Shown: one piece after another, positions 34,201 through 42,210 of the stretch
Position numbering within the stretch: the first letter of the stretch is position 1
Layout: the number at the start of each line of letters is the position of its first letter
Origin: Actinocrispum wychmicini
Lineage (GTDB): Bacteria; Actinomycetota; Actinomycetes; Mycobacteriales; Pseudonocardiaceae
Length of the DNA: 64,000 bases
Reading direction: 5' to 3'
Assembly (NCBI RefSeq): GCF_004345645.1
Contig: NZ_SLWS01000021.1
Span: 62,001 to 126,000, forward strand
Made by a program: the position numbers and the translations under genes
Notes under the pieces: model-generated
What the model saw: only the letters and a program-made list of their open reading frames with translations
What the model was told of the DNA's origin: nothing
Database searches by the model: none

Positions 34201-36605
34201 CCCGGACCGCACTCGACAGCGGCCCATTCTCCTTCTGTGGCAAGCAAAGTCGTCACGCAGTCGCCGAACCGCACCGGCTGGCGCAGATGCGTCCCCCAGT
34301 AGCCCGGGTCAGTCGCCTGCTCGTCGGTGATCCAGTCACCGGTCACATTGGACAGGAAACGCATCTTGGGCGCGTTGCGCGGCACGGCCGCCACCGCGGC
34401 GGTGAACTCGTCCACCACCGGATCCATCATCGAAGTGTGGAATGCGTGCGAGGTGTGTAGTTTGCGGCAGGAGATCCCATGCGCCGCGAAGTCCTCCGCG
34501 ACGGCGTCGACGGCCTCAGTTGGTCCGGCGACGACACACGTGCCCGGAGCGTTGACCGTCGCCACAGTGCAGCCGGTACCGGCCAGTCGACCCTCCACAT
34601 CGGACGCGTCGCGTTGCACCGCGAGCATCGCCCCGGGCGGCATCGACTGCATCAGCCTGCCTCGATCGGTGACCAGGCGCAGGGCGTCCGGCAGCGCGAA
34701 CACCCCGGCGACGGTGGCGGCGACGTACTCACCGATGGAATGGCCGATCATCGCCTCCGGCTCGACGCCGTGCTCCCGCCACAGTGTCGCGAGCGCGTAC
34801 TCCAGCACGAACAACGCGGGCTGGGTGTACCGGGTCTGCCCGATATCGGTGTTGGCTTGGAACATCAGGTCGCGAATGTCCAGCCCCAGTTCCAGGATCT
34901 CCGCGCACTCGTCGACGGCCGCCGCGAACACTGGCTCGGACTCGTACAGTTCCCGGCCCATCCCGGCGTACTGTCCACCTTGGCCGGTGAACAGGAACGC
35001 CACCCGTGGCACGGCGCCGTCAACATGACCGGTACGCAGTTTGCGGTCCCGCAACGCTTCCGCAGCGGCTTCGGCGTCGGCAGCGACGACGAACGCGCGA
35101 TGAGGATGCGCGGCGCGGCCGTTTGTCAGCGTGTACGCCACGTCGGCCAGGTCGATGTCCGGATGCCGGTCGAAGTGGCCGGCGATCCGCTCGGCCACCT
35201 CCGACAACGCCTCCCGGGTGGCCGCCGAGACCTGCAGTTGATGGGCCGGCCGCGCGGACGTGGGCCGGATGTCCGGGGCGGGCGCCTCCTGGAGGATCAT
35301 GTGCGCGTTGGTGCCGCCGATGCCGAACGAGCTGACCCCGGCGCGGCGCGGGGTGCCGTTCGCCTCCCATTTGGACAGTGTGTTGGCGATGTAGAACGGG
35401 CTGTCGGCGAGGTCGATCCGCGGGTTGACGTCGTCGAAGTTGATGGTCGCCGTAATCAGCCGGTGTTCCAGCGACAGCGTGGTCTTGATCAGGCCGATCA
35501 CCCCGGACGCCTGGCTGAGGTGGCCGATGTTGGACTTCACCGAGCCGATCCCGCACCACTGCCGGTCGTCGGTCCGTTGTGTGTACGCTGTAGACAACGC
35601 TTCGACCTCGATCGGGTCGCCCAACGCCGTGCCGGTGCCATGTGCCTCCACATAGGACACCGTCCGTGGGTCGACATCCGCCACGCCCAACGCCTGCGCG
35701 ATGCACTCGATCTGGCCGGGCACACTGGGTGCGGAGAAGCCGACCTTGTCCGCGCCGTCGTTGTTGATCGCGTTGCCGAGGATCACGGCCCGGATGTGGT
35801 CACCGTCGGCGACCGCGTCGGACAGGCGCTTGAGCACCACCACGCCGACCCCGCTGCCCCAGACCGTGCCGTTGGCGCGCGCGTCGAACGGGCGGCAGTG
35901 GCCGTCCGGCGAGGTGAAGCCTTCCAGCCCGTAGTAGCCGGCGCCGAGCGGCAACTCGACGTTCACGCCACCGCCGAGCGCCATGTCGCATTCGCCGTGC
36001 CGCAAGGACTCCACCGCCAGGTGGACCGCGACCGCGGACGTCGAGCAGGCGGTGTGCACGGTCACGCTGGGACCGCGCAGGTTGAGCTTGTACGACGTCA
36101 GGGTGGCGACGTAGTCGGAGTAGTTCGTGCTGGACATCGTGAGGCTCGCGCTGATCGCCCGCCATACTTTCGGGTTACGCGTGAGGTTCGTCCACTGGTA
36201 GTTCTGTACGCCTGTGCCCGCGTATACACCGATCTCGCCCTGGAAGCGCGCTGAGTCGTAGCCGGCGTCCTCCAGCGCGGTGTGCGAGGTCTCCAGGAAC
36301 AGCCGGTGCTGCGGGTCGGCCACCTCGGCCTCCCGGGAGCTCATCCCGAAGAACTCGGCGTCGAAGTGGTCCGGCTTGTCGATCACCGACGCGGCCGACA
36401 CGAACGAGGGGTGCGCGTACTGCTCGGCGGTGACGCCGAGGGCGAGCTGTTCCTCCTTGGTGTAGAAGGTGATCGACTCGACCCCGTCGACCAGGTTGCG
36501 CCAGAACCGGCCGATGTCGTTCGCACCTGGTATCCGGGCGGCCATGCCGATGATCGCGATCGGTTCGACACCTGTGGTCCTGTCCGCGCTCGGGTCACGG
36601 CTCAT
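31275..36605 (-). CDS. Type I PKS: KS-AT-KR-DH-ACP
   Basis: The protein has 1776 residues. KS (12-430): VHTACSTSAVAV, EAHGTGTALGDP, KSNIGHLSQASG, all competent. AT (about 540-850): GHSIGEYVAAT near 622 and the HAFH tetrad, which indicates malonyl-CoA. KR: NADPH site YLITGGLGGIGVTL (near 1123), CSSVSALGGGFGQVDYCAAN with the catalytic Tyr. DH: HRIAGVPTLP (H-x3-G-x4-P, near 1362) and LQPALLDQATS. ACP: DDFFELGGNSLVAV (near 1713). The DH lies after the KR, reversed from the usual DH-KR order. The module would add C2 and leave an alpha,beta-unsaturated unit. It follows the A-PCP-C-PCP protein, overlapping by 4 bases, so it should accept an aminoacyl or dipeptidyl chain. Confidence 0.92.
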   Translation of the reverse strand: MSRDPSADRTTGVEPIAIIGMAARIPGANDIGRFWRNLVDGVESITFYTKEEQLALGVTAEQYAHPSFVSAASVIDKPDHFDAEFFGMSSREAEVADPQHRLFLETSHTALEDAGYDSARFQGEIGVYAGTGVQNYQWTNLTRNPKVWRAISASLTMSSTNYSDYVATLTSYKLNLRGPSVTVHTACSTSAVAVHLAVESLRHGECDMALGGGVNVELPLGAGYYGLEGFTSPDGHCRPFDARANGTVWGSGVGVVVLKRLSDAVADGDHIRAVILGNAINNDGADKVGFSAPSVPGQIECIAQALGVADVDPRTVSYVEAHGTGTALGDPIEVEALSTAYTQRTDDRQWCGIGSVKSNIGHLSQASGVIGLIKTTLSLEHRLITATINFDDVNPRIDLADSPFYIANTLSKWEANGTPRRAGVSSFGIGGTNAHMILQEAPAPDIRPTSARPAHQLQVSAATREALSEVAERIAGHFDRHPDIDLADVAYTLTNGRAAHPHRAFVVAADAEAAAEALRDRKLRTGHVDGAVPRVAFLFTGQGGQYAGMGRELYESEPVFAAAVDECAEILELGLDIRDLMFQANTDIGQTRYTQPALFVLEYALATLWREHGVEPEAMIGHSIGEYVAATVAGVFALPDALRLVTDRGRLMQSMPPGAMLAVQRDASDVEGRLAGTGCTVATVNAPGTCVVAGPTEAVDAVAEDFAAHGISCRKLHTSHAFHTSMMDPVVDEFTAAVAAVPRNAPKMRFLSNVTGDWITDEQATDPGYWGTHLRQPVRFGDCVTTLLATEGEWAAVECGPGRQLAGLVRKQLTREAFGPVPSLPGPNDRTGDVATVSAAAGQLFLAGVPVTAFGPAGRRVPLPTYPYQRKRYWVDPDPQAETATPAPHTGPLPFEDWFAVPTWRQLPPAPATFGFDGGCLMFVAGERGAALAAALRADGVDVTEVRPDRLRTRDDYVTLVSGGIPARVVHAWALDAEPAGHGIDAVRQAQDTGFFSLLLLVQALAERDRLTEVHVDILSAGTADVVGGDLTQPEQATLDGIARVVPLEASEVTMRRLDVDGSTTAARLVAELKSGLEPDSGLRTVALRSGRRWALDFQQVPPPADVVEPRTNGRYLITGGLGGIGVTLAEDLATRYQARLVLVSRSGLPPRSTWDAHVAVHGAESTTGRAIEAIRRMERAGSSVLVTVADVTDPAVLRTVREQVVAELGGLDGIVHAAGVPGGGVAQFKARDVVESVFAAKISGTLALRATFADLPLDFVVLCSSVSALGGGFGQVDYCAANSFLDAYARGDHGWPCPVTSVNWGMWLEVGMAQDGLAGAAAREAARVATPAHHPMIQSHTDTEAWGVIAAGTHWVLDHHRIAGVPTLPGTGYLELAHAAVTECLPAPDEDAVVELTDVAFVEPLSVPDSAAAEVRVRFDASGSFVGTSLRDGVRREHVRGTGRWVRPEPAQRLDLAAVKARSRRTEIAFGDESSQVVSVGGHWDGLREIYEGDNEELALIEAPQEAIDDLVRWTLQPALLDQATSFGTRDGISTLPLGYGRLVIRGPLPARFYSYRRFTAEGPQVLTADLLLVDEDGVELVGITDFTRRRVDVAAVAAAVSGEGKRADPLDVPDDRRGIRPMDGARAFRRILAGDLGPQVVVNAESVTEMLVNIRRPPVELAGESLVDTDTTTGAVETMTDLEAKLVAMWMESLGIDRVGVDDDFFELGGNSLVAVQLIAAASKLAGVRLPMRILFETPTISGFAARIEELRAAAQPEPPRPTIPRLARREGSQ

Positions 36606-39600
36606 GTCTCGGCCTCCTGTCGGGTGGTGCGCCAGGACGGTTGGCGCCGGGCGCGCTGCAAGCGGGCTGCCGCGCGGTTCGCGGCCCTGGCCAGCTGGGG
36701 GTTGTCGGTGGCGCCGCCGTCCAGATACCAGGCCAGCGCCCGGATCGTGGGATAGCGGAACAGGTCGACGACCTTGATCGGCCGGTCGAACAGCTCGGCC
36801 AGCCTGGCCTGAATGGTGACCAGGGTGAGTGAGTGCCCACCAACTTCGAAGAAGTTGTCGCCGGTGCCGACCCGCTCGATCTGAAGCACCTCACACCAGA
36901 CGCGGGCGACCGCGATCTCCGTCGGCGTGCTTGGCTCTGCTGTGGACGTTGCTGGTCTTGGAGCAATGTCTTCCACAGTAGATTGTACTGTCTTCTGTAT
37001 ACAGTCCGGCAGGATGTCCGCCATCGGTGCGTCCACTGTCACCAACTCGGTGAGCAGCCGCAGTGTGTCCGCGAGCAACGTCTCGATTCTGGTGGCCTGG
37101 AAGAGGTCCGGGTTGTAGACCACCTCGATGGTGCCGAGGCCGTCCCGTTCGACCAGGTACACGGTCAGGTCGAATGGTGAACCCGGCATCGCCACCGGCA
37201 CGTGCTCGGTAGTCGTACCGGGCAACGCCAGCGGCGGGTCGGTGAAGTTGAGGACGTTGAACAGCACCTGCACCAGCGGCGCCCGCGCCGGATCGCGGGG
37301 CAGACTCAGGCCGGTCACGATCCGCTCCAGCGGGGCCGCCGGATGGGCAGTGACCGCAAGGAATTCCTCGCGACACGCGCGCAGCGCCTCGGCGAACCCT
37401 TTGCCGGTGTCCACCCGCAGGCGGACCGGCACGATGTCGACGAAGAAGCCAACCAGGTCGGCGAACGCCGGCTCGGTACGGTCGGCGACGACCAGCCCGA
37501 CGACGTTGTCGGGCCGGCCGGTCACCCTCCGCAGCACCTCGCCGAACGCGGCCAGCACGACAAGCGACGGCGTGGCGTTCGCGGCGGCGGCGACGCGACG
37601 TACTGCGGAGTCCAGTGTGGAGGAGAAGCGGATCGACGCCTCCGCCCCGGCGTACGTCTGCACGGGCGGCTGCGGGTGGTCCCGAGGCAGGTCGATGACG
37701 GTCGGAGCGCCGGCCAGGTGGTCGGTCCACCACGCCAGGTCGGCGTCGCCGCTCCGCTGGTCGCGTTCGGCCCGCCAGACCGCGTAGTCCGCGTATCCGG
37801 CCTGCAACGGCGGCATGGCCGCGCCCGCGTACGCCGCTTCCAGCTCGCGGTAGAGCACCGCCTTCGACCAGCCGTCGGCCACGGCGTGATGCAGCACGAT
37901 GCTCAGGACGTGGTCGTCGGGGCCGAGCCGGTATACCCGCACCCGCCACACCGGCCCGGTGGCCAGGTCGAACGGGGTCGCCGCGTCGGCCGCCAGCTGT
38001 ACGTCCGGGTCGCCTGCGGGGATCACCGGCATAGGGACGTCGGCGATCGGGTCGCAGACCGCCTCCGGCACTCCCCCGGATGCCACGATCCGCCACCGCA
38101 GAACCTCGTGGCGTTCCGCCAACGTCCGCAGCGCGGCACGCAACACGTCGACGTCTAGCGGACCGCGCACGCGTTCGGCGAACGCCACGTTGTACGCGGA
38201 GCTGCCCGGTGCGAGCTGGTCGAGGAACCACAGCCGCCGCTGGGACGGGGACAACGCCGGCGGACTGCCGGTCGGCACATCGGCCACGACCGGTCCGGCC
38301 TTCGCCACCCGCTCGGCGATCCCCGCCAACGTCAGGCCGTCGAAGATGTCCTCGGCCCCGACGTCCTTGCCCAGCTCAGTGCGGATCGCGGCGACCATGC
38401 GCATCACGGCGACCGAATGCCCGCCCGCGCTGAAGAAGTCCTCACCGTCCCGCGGCGCCGCGCCGAGAACTCGTTGCCAGATCAGCGAAAGATCGGTGTC
38501 CGACGCATCACCGACGGGCTGGTCCTCGGCCAGCAGGCGCAGCTTGCCCCGGTCCACTTTCCCGGACGTGGGGCTGGTCGGCAGCACGTCGAACCGCAGC
38601 ACCCGGCGCGGCACCATCGCCTGACCGAGCCGGTCCGCGCAGTAGGCACGGATCTCGTCCTCGGCCGGCAGGTCAGGCCCGTCGACGAACGCGACCAACT
38701 CCTTGCCGGCGGGGCCGTCGATCACCTCAACGGCGACCTGACTGATCCTGGAGTGGTCACGCAGCACGGCTTCGATCTCGCCGAGTTCGACGCGCTGGCC
38801 GCGGATCTTCACCTGCCCGTCCCGCCGGCCGACGAACACGAGCCGCCCGTCCGGCAGCTCACGCATGATGTCGCCGGTGCGGTAGAGCCGGGCGCCTGCC
38901 TCACCGGAGAACGGGTCTGGCACGAACTTCGCCGCGGTCAACCCTGGCCGGCCGAGATATCCCCGCGCGACACCGGTACCGCCGACGAGCAGCTCGCCGG
39001 GCGTCCCCGGCGGCACGGGCAGGAGGTTCTCGTCCACGACGTGACAGTGGTGGTTGGGCAGCGGCCCGCCGACCGGCAGGACGTCGCTCCACTCGCCGCT
39101 CAGCTCGGCGCCGGTCATGATCACCGTGGTCTCGGTCTGGCCGTAGACGTGCCAGAACCGCCGTCCGTCGCTCCAGCGGGCCACTTCATGCGGCTCGACC
39201 AGGTCACCGCCCGCGACCACGGTCTGGACGGCCGGCAGCCGAGTCGGATCGAGCAGCCGCAGCAGGACGGGCGGGATGAGCGCCCACGTGACGTCGTGTT
39301 CCCGCAGGAAACGCTCCAGCCGTGCGGTGTCCGACCGGTCCCGCTCCGCCACCAGCTGCACGGAACCGCCGGACAGCAACGGAATGAACACGTCCATGGT
39401 GAAGCCGTCGAACGCGGGCGACGAGAACCCGAACGTCCGGGTGTTCGCGTCCACCCCGGTCCGGGCCGCGAAGACGGTGGCGAACTCGACCACGTTGCGA
39501 TGCGTGATCAGCGCGCCTTTCGGCCGTCCGGTCGAGCCGGACGTGTAGATCACGTGCGCCAGGTCGTCCGGCGTGACCGCGACCGGCTCGAACTCCGCTT

Positions 39601-39949
39601 CCTCGGTGGGCACGTCCGTCACGATCTTGGTCACCCCGGCGTCGTCGGCCAGCTCGGTCAGCCGCCGACGTGGGAGGTTCATGTCCAGCGGGACGTACGC
39701 GGCCCCGGCCATCAGAACGCCGAGCATGGCGACGATCAGCGACGGCCGCCGCTCGACGTGGACACCGATCGGCTCACCGCGCCGGGCATCGAGCCTACCG
39801 GCCAGTTTCCCCGCTCTGCCAACGAGTTCGCGATACGTGAGGGTCTCGTCCCACTGCCGTACCGCGATCGCGTCCGGCGTGCGCCAAGCCTGCGCGACGA
39901 CGAGTTCGTGGACTGTCGCTTGTGGATACTGATGCCTGTGGGTCATCAC
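36602..39949 (-). CDS. NRPS: A-PCP-C-PCP
   Basis: The product is 1115 residues. It begins with an A domain and no C, so it looks like an initiation protein: A3 IYTSGSTGRPKG near 141, A5 HVYGQTETTVI, A10 TSPTSGKVDRG. The pocket reads D-G-M-L-V-G-V-V-I, hydrophobic but not a code I know. PCP1 has GEDFFSAGGHSVAVM (near 511). The C domain (about 545-970) has intact HHAVADGWS (near 688). PCP2 (GDNFFEVGGHSLTLV, near 1039) has no cognate A domain, so it must be loaded in trans, for example by an A-PCP protein of the cluster. The start is GTG 39949 or ATG 39946, both overlapping the LanB-like stop. The tail is Arg/Ala-rich. Confidence 0.9.
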   Translation of the reverse strand: MMTHRHQYPQATVHELVVAQAWRTPDAIAVRQWDETLTYRELVGRAGKLAGRLDARRGEPIGVHVERRPSLIVAMLGVLMAGAAYVPLDMNLPRRRLTELADDAGVTKIVTDVPTEEAEFEPVAVTPDDLAHVIYTSGSTGRPKGALITHRNVVEFATVFAARTGVDANTRTFGFSSPAFDGFTMDVFIPLLSGGSVQLVAERDRSDTARLERFLREHDVTWALIPPVLLRLLDPTRLPAVQTVVAGGDLVEPHEVARWSDGRRFWHVYGQTETTVIMTGAELSGEWSDVLPVGGPLPNHHCHVVDENLLPVPPGTPGELLVGGTGVARGYLGRPGLTAAKFVPDPFSGEAGARLYRTGDIMRELPDGRLVFVGRRDGQVKIRGQRVELGEIEAVLRDHSRISQVAVEVIDGPAGKELVAFVDGPDLPAEDEIRAYCADRLGQAMVPRRVLRFDVLPTSPTSGKVDRGKLRLLAEDQPVGDASDTDLSLIWQRVLGAAPRDGEDFFSAGGHSVAVMRMVAAIRTELGKDVGAEDIFDGLTLAGIAERVAKAGPVVADVPTGSPPALSPSQRRLWFLDQLAPGSSAYNVAFAERVRGPLDVDVLRAALRTLAERHEVLRWRIVASGGVPEAVCDPIADVPMPVIPAGDPDVQLAADAATPFDLATGPVWRVRVYRLGPDDHVLSIVLHHAVADGWSKAVLYRELEAAYAGAAMPPLQAGYADYAVWRAERDQRSGDADLAWWTDHLAGAPTVIDLPRDHPQPPVQTYAGAEASIRFSSTLDSAVRRVAAAANATPSLVVLAAFGEVLRRVTGRPDNVVGLVVADRTEPAFADLVGFFVDIVPVRLRVDTGKGFAEALRACREEFLAVTAHPAAPLERIVTGLSLPRDPARAPLVQVLFNVLNFTDPPLALPGTTTEHVPVAMPGSPFDLTVYLVERDGLGTIEVVYNPDLFQATRIETLLADTLRLLTELVTVDAPMADILPDCIQKTVQSTVEDIAPRPATSTAEPSTPTEIAVARVWCEVLQIERVGTGDNFFEVGGHSLTLVTIQARLAELFDRPIKVVDLFRYPTIRALAWYLDGGATDNPQLARAANRAAARLQRARRQPSWRTTRQEAET

Positions 39950-42210
39950 GCCCCCACCGGGTCGACGATCTGGAACCGCAGCTCACTGGAGTACCGCTGG
40001 CCGGCCGCGTCCCGCAGCCAGTGCTGGCCGGTGTCGGGCAGTAGTTCGGTGATCGTCATCGTCTCCTCAGGTCCACTGGCCCGTGCCATGGCGCACAGCA
40101 CCCCGGCGTAGATCGGACTGGTCAGGTCGAGGTACACCGGTTTGGCCTCGCCCTGGAACTTGACGAAGACCCGGTCGGGCAGGTCCAGCGCGGCCCGCCA
40201 GCGACGCACCGCGACGTACTCGGCCTGTTCCCCGGCGGCCCCGGCCAGACTCGTCCGGCCGACCGTGGTACGCCACGTTTCCCGTGCCACGACGAGCTTT
40301 CCGATCGTGATCCGAGGTGTGTGCGGCACGGCTGAGACCAGCTTGAACCCGTTCATCGCCTGCAGCGAGATCATGTCGCCGACCACGTCCAGCAGCGGCC
40401 ACCGCCGCCCGTCGGGTGCGCGGGCGACCAAGTCCTTGTCCACCAACACCGACGTGGCCGGCAGCAGTCGTTCGTGGTCAGCCACCGGCGCCTCGGCGAA
40501 GCCGAGTTGGTAGTCGGTGGGGCCGTCCAGGTTCTGGGCCAGACGCGCGGAGTACCCAGGCCAGTCCGATGGGTAGAGCACGTGCACCCGGTGCTCACCG
40601 GTATCCTCGGCCATCGCCTGGACGAGCGAGGCCGGCGAAGGGTGCCAGCGGTTGAGGAACGTGCTGGCGAACGTCCCGATTCCGACGTGCAGTTCACCGA
40701 GCACGACCAGGTAGTCGCCGCGCTCGACGGCGTCCGTGTCCTCGGCGCAGAGCAGGAGGTCCGGGCTGTGCAGCCGGGCCGCCGTCCAACCGGGACGGTC
40801 GGCCGGGAACGCGGCGGCCGCGGCGTCGACGAGCCCCGAGGGTGTCAGGCACAGCGACTTGTCCGCCGATCCCGCGCCGAGGCCGAACAGGTTCATCCAG
40901 CGCGTGCTGAACTCGCCGACCACCGCGTCCACCAGGCTCGTATCGGTGCCGAGCAGCACCCCCATGCCGAAGAACAGCAAGTCGGACAGTGGCACGTCGC
41001 CGCCGTCGGGGGCGAGATCGTCGTAGATCTCACGCAACGCCACCGTGTACGCCTTGCCCAGCTCCGCCGTCAGCCAGCGGGCCGCGCCGAGCATGATCGC
41101 CATCGGCTCGGCGATGTCCGTGAGCACCTGCCCGCCGACGACCACGTCGATGTCCCGGGCGGTGTCCTCGAAGCACACACTGCGGCCCGCGTACGTCTCA
41201 CCCGCCCGTCGATGGGCCGGGACGCCGGTGACCGCCGTGAACTCCTCGGCAAGCCCACGGAGCGCCGCCGCGAGCCGGTCCGGATCGCCGACCGACGCGG
41301 TGACCTCGTCCTTCGCGGCGGACATCCGATCCAGCCAGGACGCCGCCCTCGCCTGCGCCACAGGGTCACCGATCCCGCCGAGGAGCGCCCGCAGCGCGTT
41401 CTCCGCGTCCAGGCTTTGCGGCAGATCGCCCTGCCAGCTCAGCAGTCCGCGTTCGGCGAGCCGGTCCAGCAGCAGATACCCGTCCTGTTCGGTACGGACC
41501 AGACCGTCCCGCGTCAAGCTGGCGACAACGGCGTTGGCCGCGACCCGACCGTCACACAGCTGGATGGCCGCGACCTCGATGGCGGACAGCGGCACCGGCC
41601 GGGCCCCGGGCCGCGAGACCTGCCGACCGTCGAGCGTGAGATGGGCCGGCCGCGACGGCGGCAGCCAGGGGCGGATCGCCGGGTCAGCGGCCATCTGCCG
41701 GGCGAGCGTCACCAGCGGCCAGTACTCGAAGTCCACCGCCCGCGTCCGCAGCAGGCCGTCACCCACGGTGACTTTGATCCCTGTGGCCGCCGGGTCGACC
41801 GTGGCCCACGCGGCCGGGCCGAAGAACCCGATGGTCTCGTTCTTGGCGCAGTAGCGCTGCCAGTAGCTCGCGACCATCCGTTCCCGCCGACGCCATTTGC
41901 TGGTGCGGCGGATGTCCTGGGACCGTAGTCCGTCCAACGGGCCGAGCGCGGCAAGGTTCTGCCACGCCACGGCTTCATGGAACAACGGGTCGCCGGCCAG
42001 TTCCCGGCAGGTCTCCGCGCCCGCAGCCACCGCGAGCTCAAACTGCCGCTCGAAGTCGTCCGCGACGCCTTCCAGGAACGCATCGGCTGCCTTGGCGCAG
42101 TCTGGTGCGGCGAACCGCGCGAGGCCGTCGATCGGGAACCCGGTGCTGCGCACGGCCACATCCCGCCACACCGACCAGCCGGTGTTCCCCAACGGGACAA
42201 GGTGATTCAT
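39946..42210 (-). CDS. LanB/PEARL-like tRNA-dependent protein, copy 1
   Basis: The protein has 754 residues and belongs to the lantibiotic dehydratase N-domain family (glutamylation domain). Diagnostic stretch at 107-140: WRRRERMVASYWQRYCAKN with ETIGFFGPAAWATVDP, matching the R-rich, K-x-T-x-G-F-F block that binds the tRNA acceptor end. The late block FVKFQGEAKPVYLDLTSP and YSSELRFQIVDP is the typical end of this domain. The roughly 280-residue SpaB_C elimination domain is absent. That architecture is shared by thiopeptide-type split dehydratases and by PEARLs, which use aminoacyl-tRNA to extend peptides. GGAGGTG precedes the ATG at 42210, which overlaps the upstream stop. Substrate unknown; in an NRPS operon there is no obvious ribosomal peptide partner. 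Confidence 0.85.
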   Translation of the reverse strand: MNHLVPLGNTGWSVWRDVAVRSTGFPIDGLARFAAPDCAKAADAFLEGVADDFERQFELAVAAGAETCRELAGDPLFHEAVAWQNLAALGPLDGLRSQDIRRTSKWRRRERMVASYWQRYCAKNETIGFFGPAAWATVDPAATGIKVTVGDGLLRTRAVDFEYWPLVTLARQMAADPAIRPWLPPSRPAHLTLDGRQVSRPGARPVPLSAIEVAAIQLCDGRVAANAVVASLTRDGLVRTEQDGYLLLDRLAERGLLSWQGDLPQSLDAENALRALLGGIGDPVAQARAASWLDRMSAAKDEVTASVGDPDRLAAALRGLAEEFTAVTGVPAHRRAGETYAGRSVCFEDTARDIDVVVGGQVLTDIAEPMAIMLGAARWLTAELGKAYTVALREIYDDLAPDGGDVPLSDLLFFGMGVLLGTDTSLVDAVVGEFSTRWMNLFGLGAGSADKSLCLTPSGLVDAAAAAFPADRPGWTAARLHSPDLLLCAEDTDAVERGDYLVVLGELHVGIGTFASTFLNRWHPSPASLVQAMAEDTGEHRVHVLYPSDWPGYSARLAQNLDGPTDYQLGFAEAPVADHERLLPATSVLVDKDLVARAPDGRRWPLLDVVGDMISLQAMNGFKLVSAVPHTPRITIGKLVVARETWRTTVGRTSLAGAAGEQAEYVAVRRWRAALDLPDRVFVKFQGEAKPVYLDLTSPIYAGVLCAMARASGPEETMTITELLPDTGQHWLRDAAGQRYSSELRFQIVDPVGA

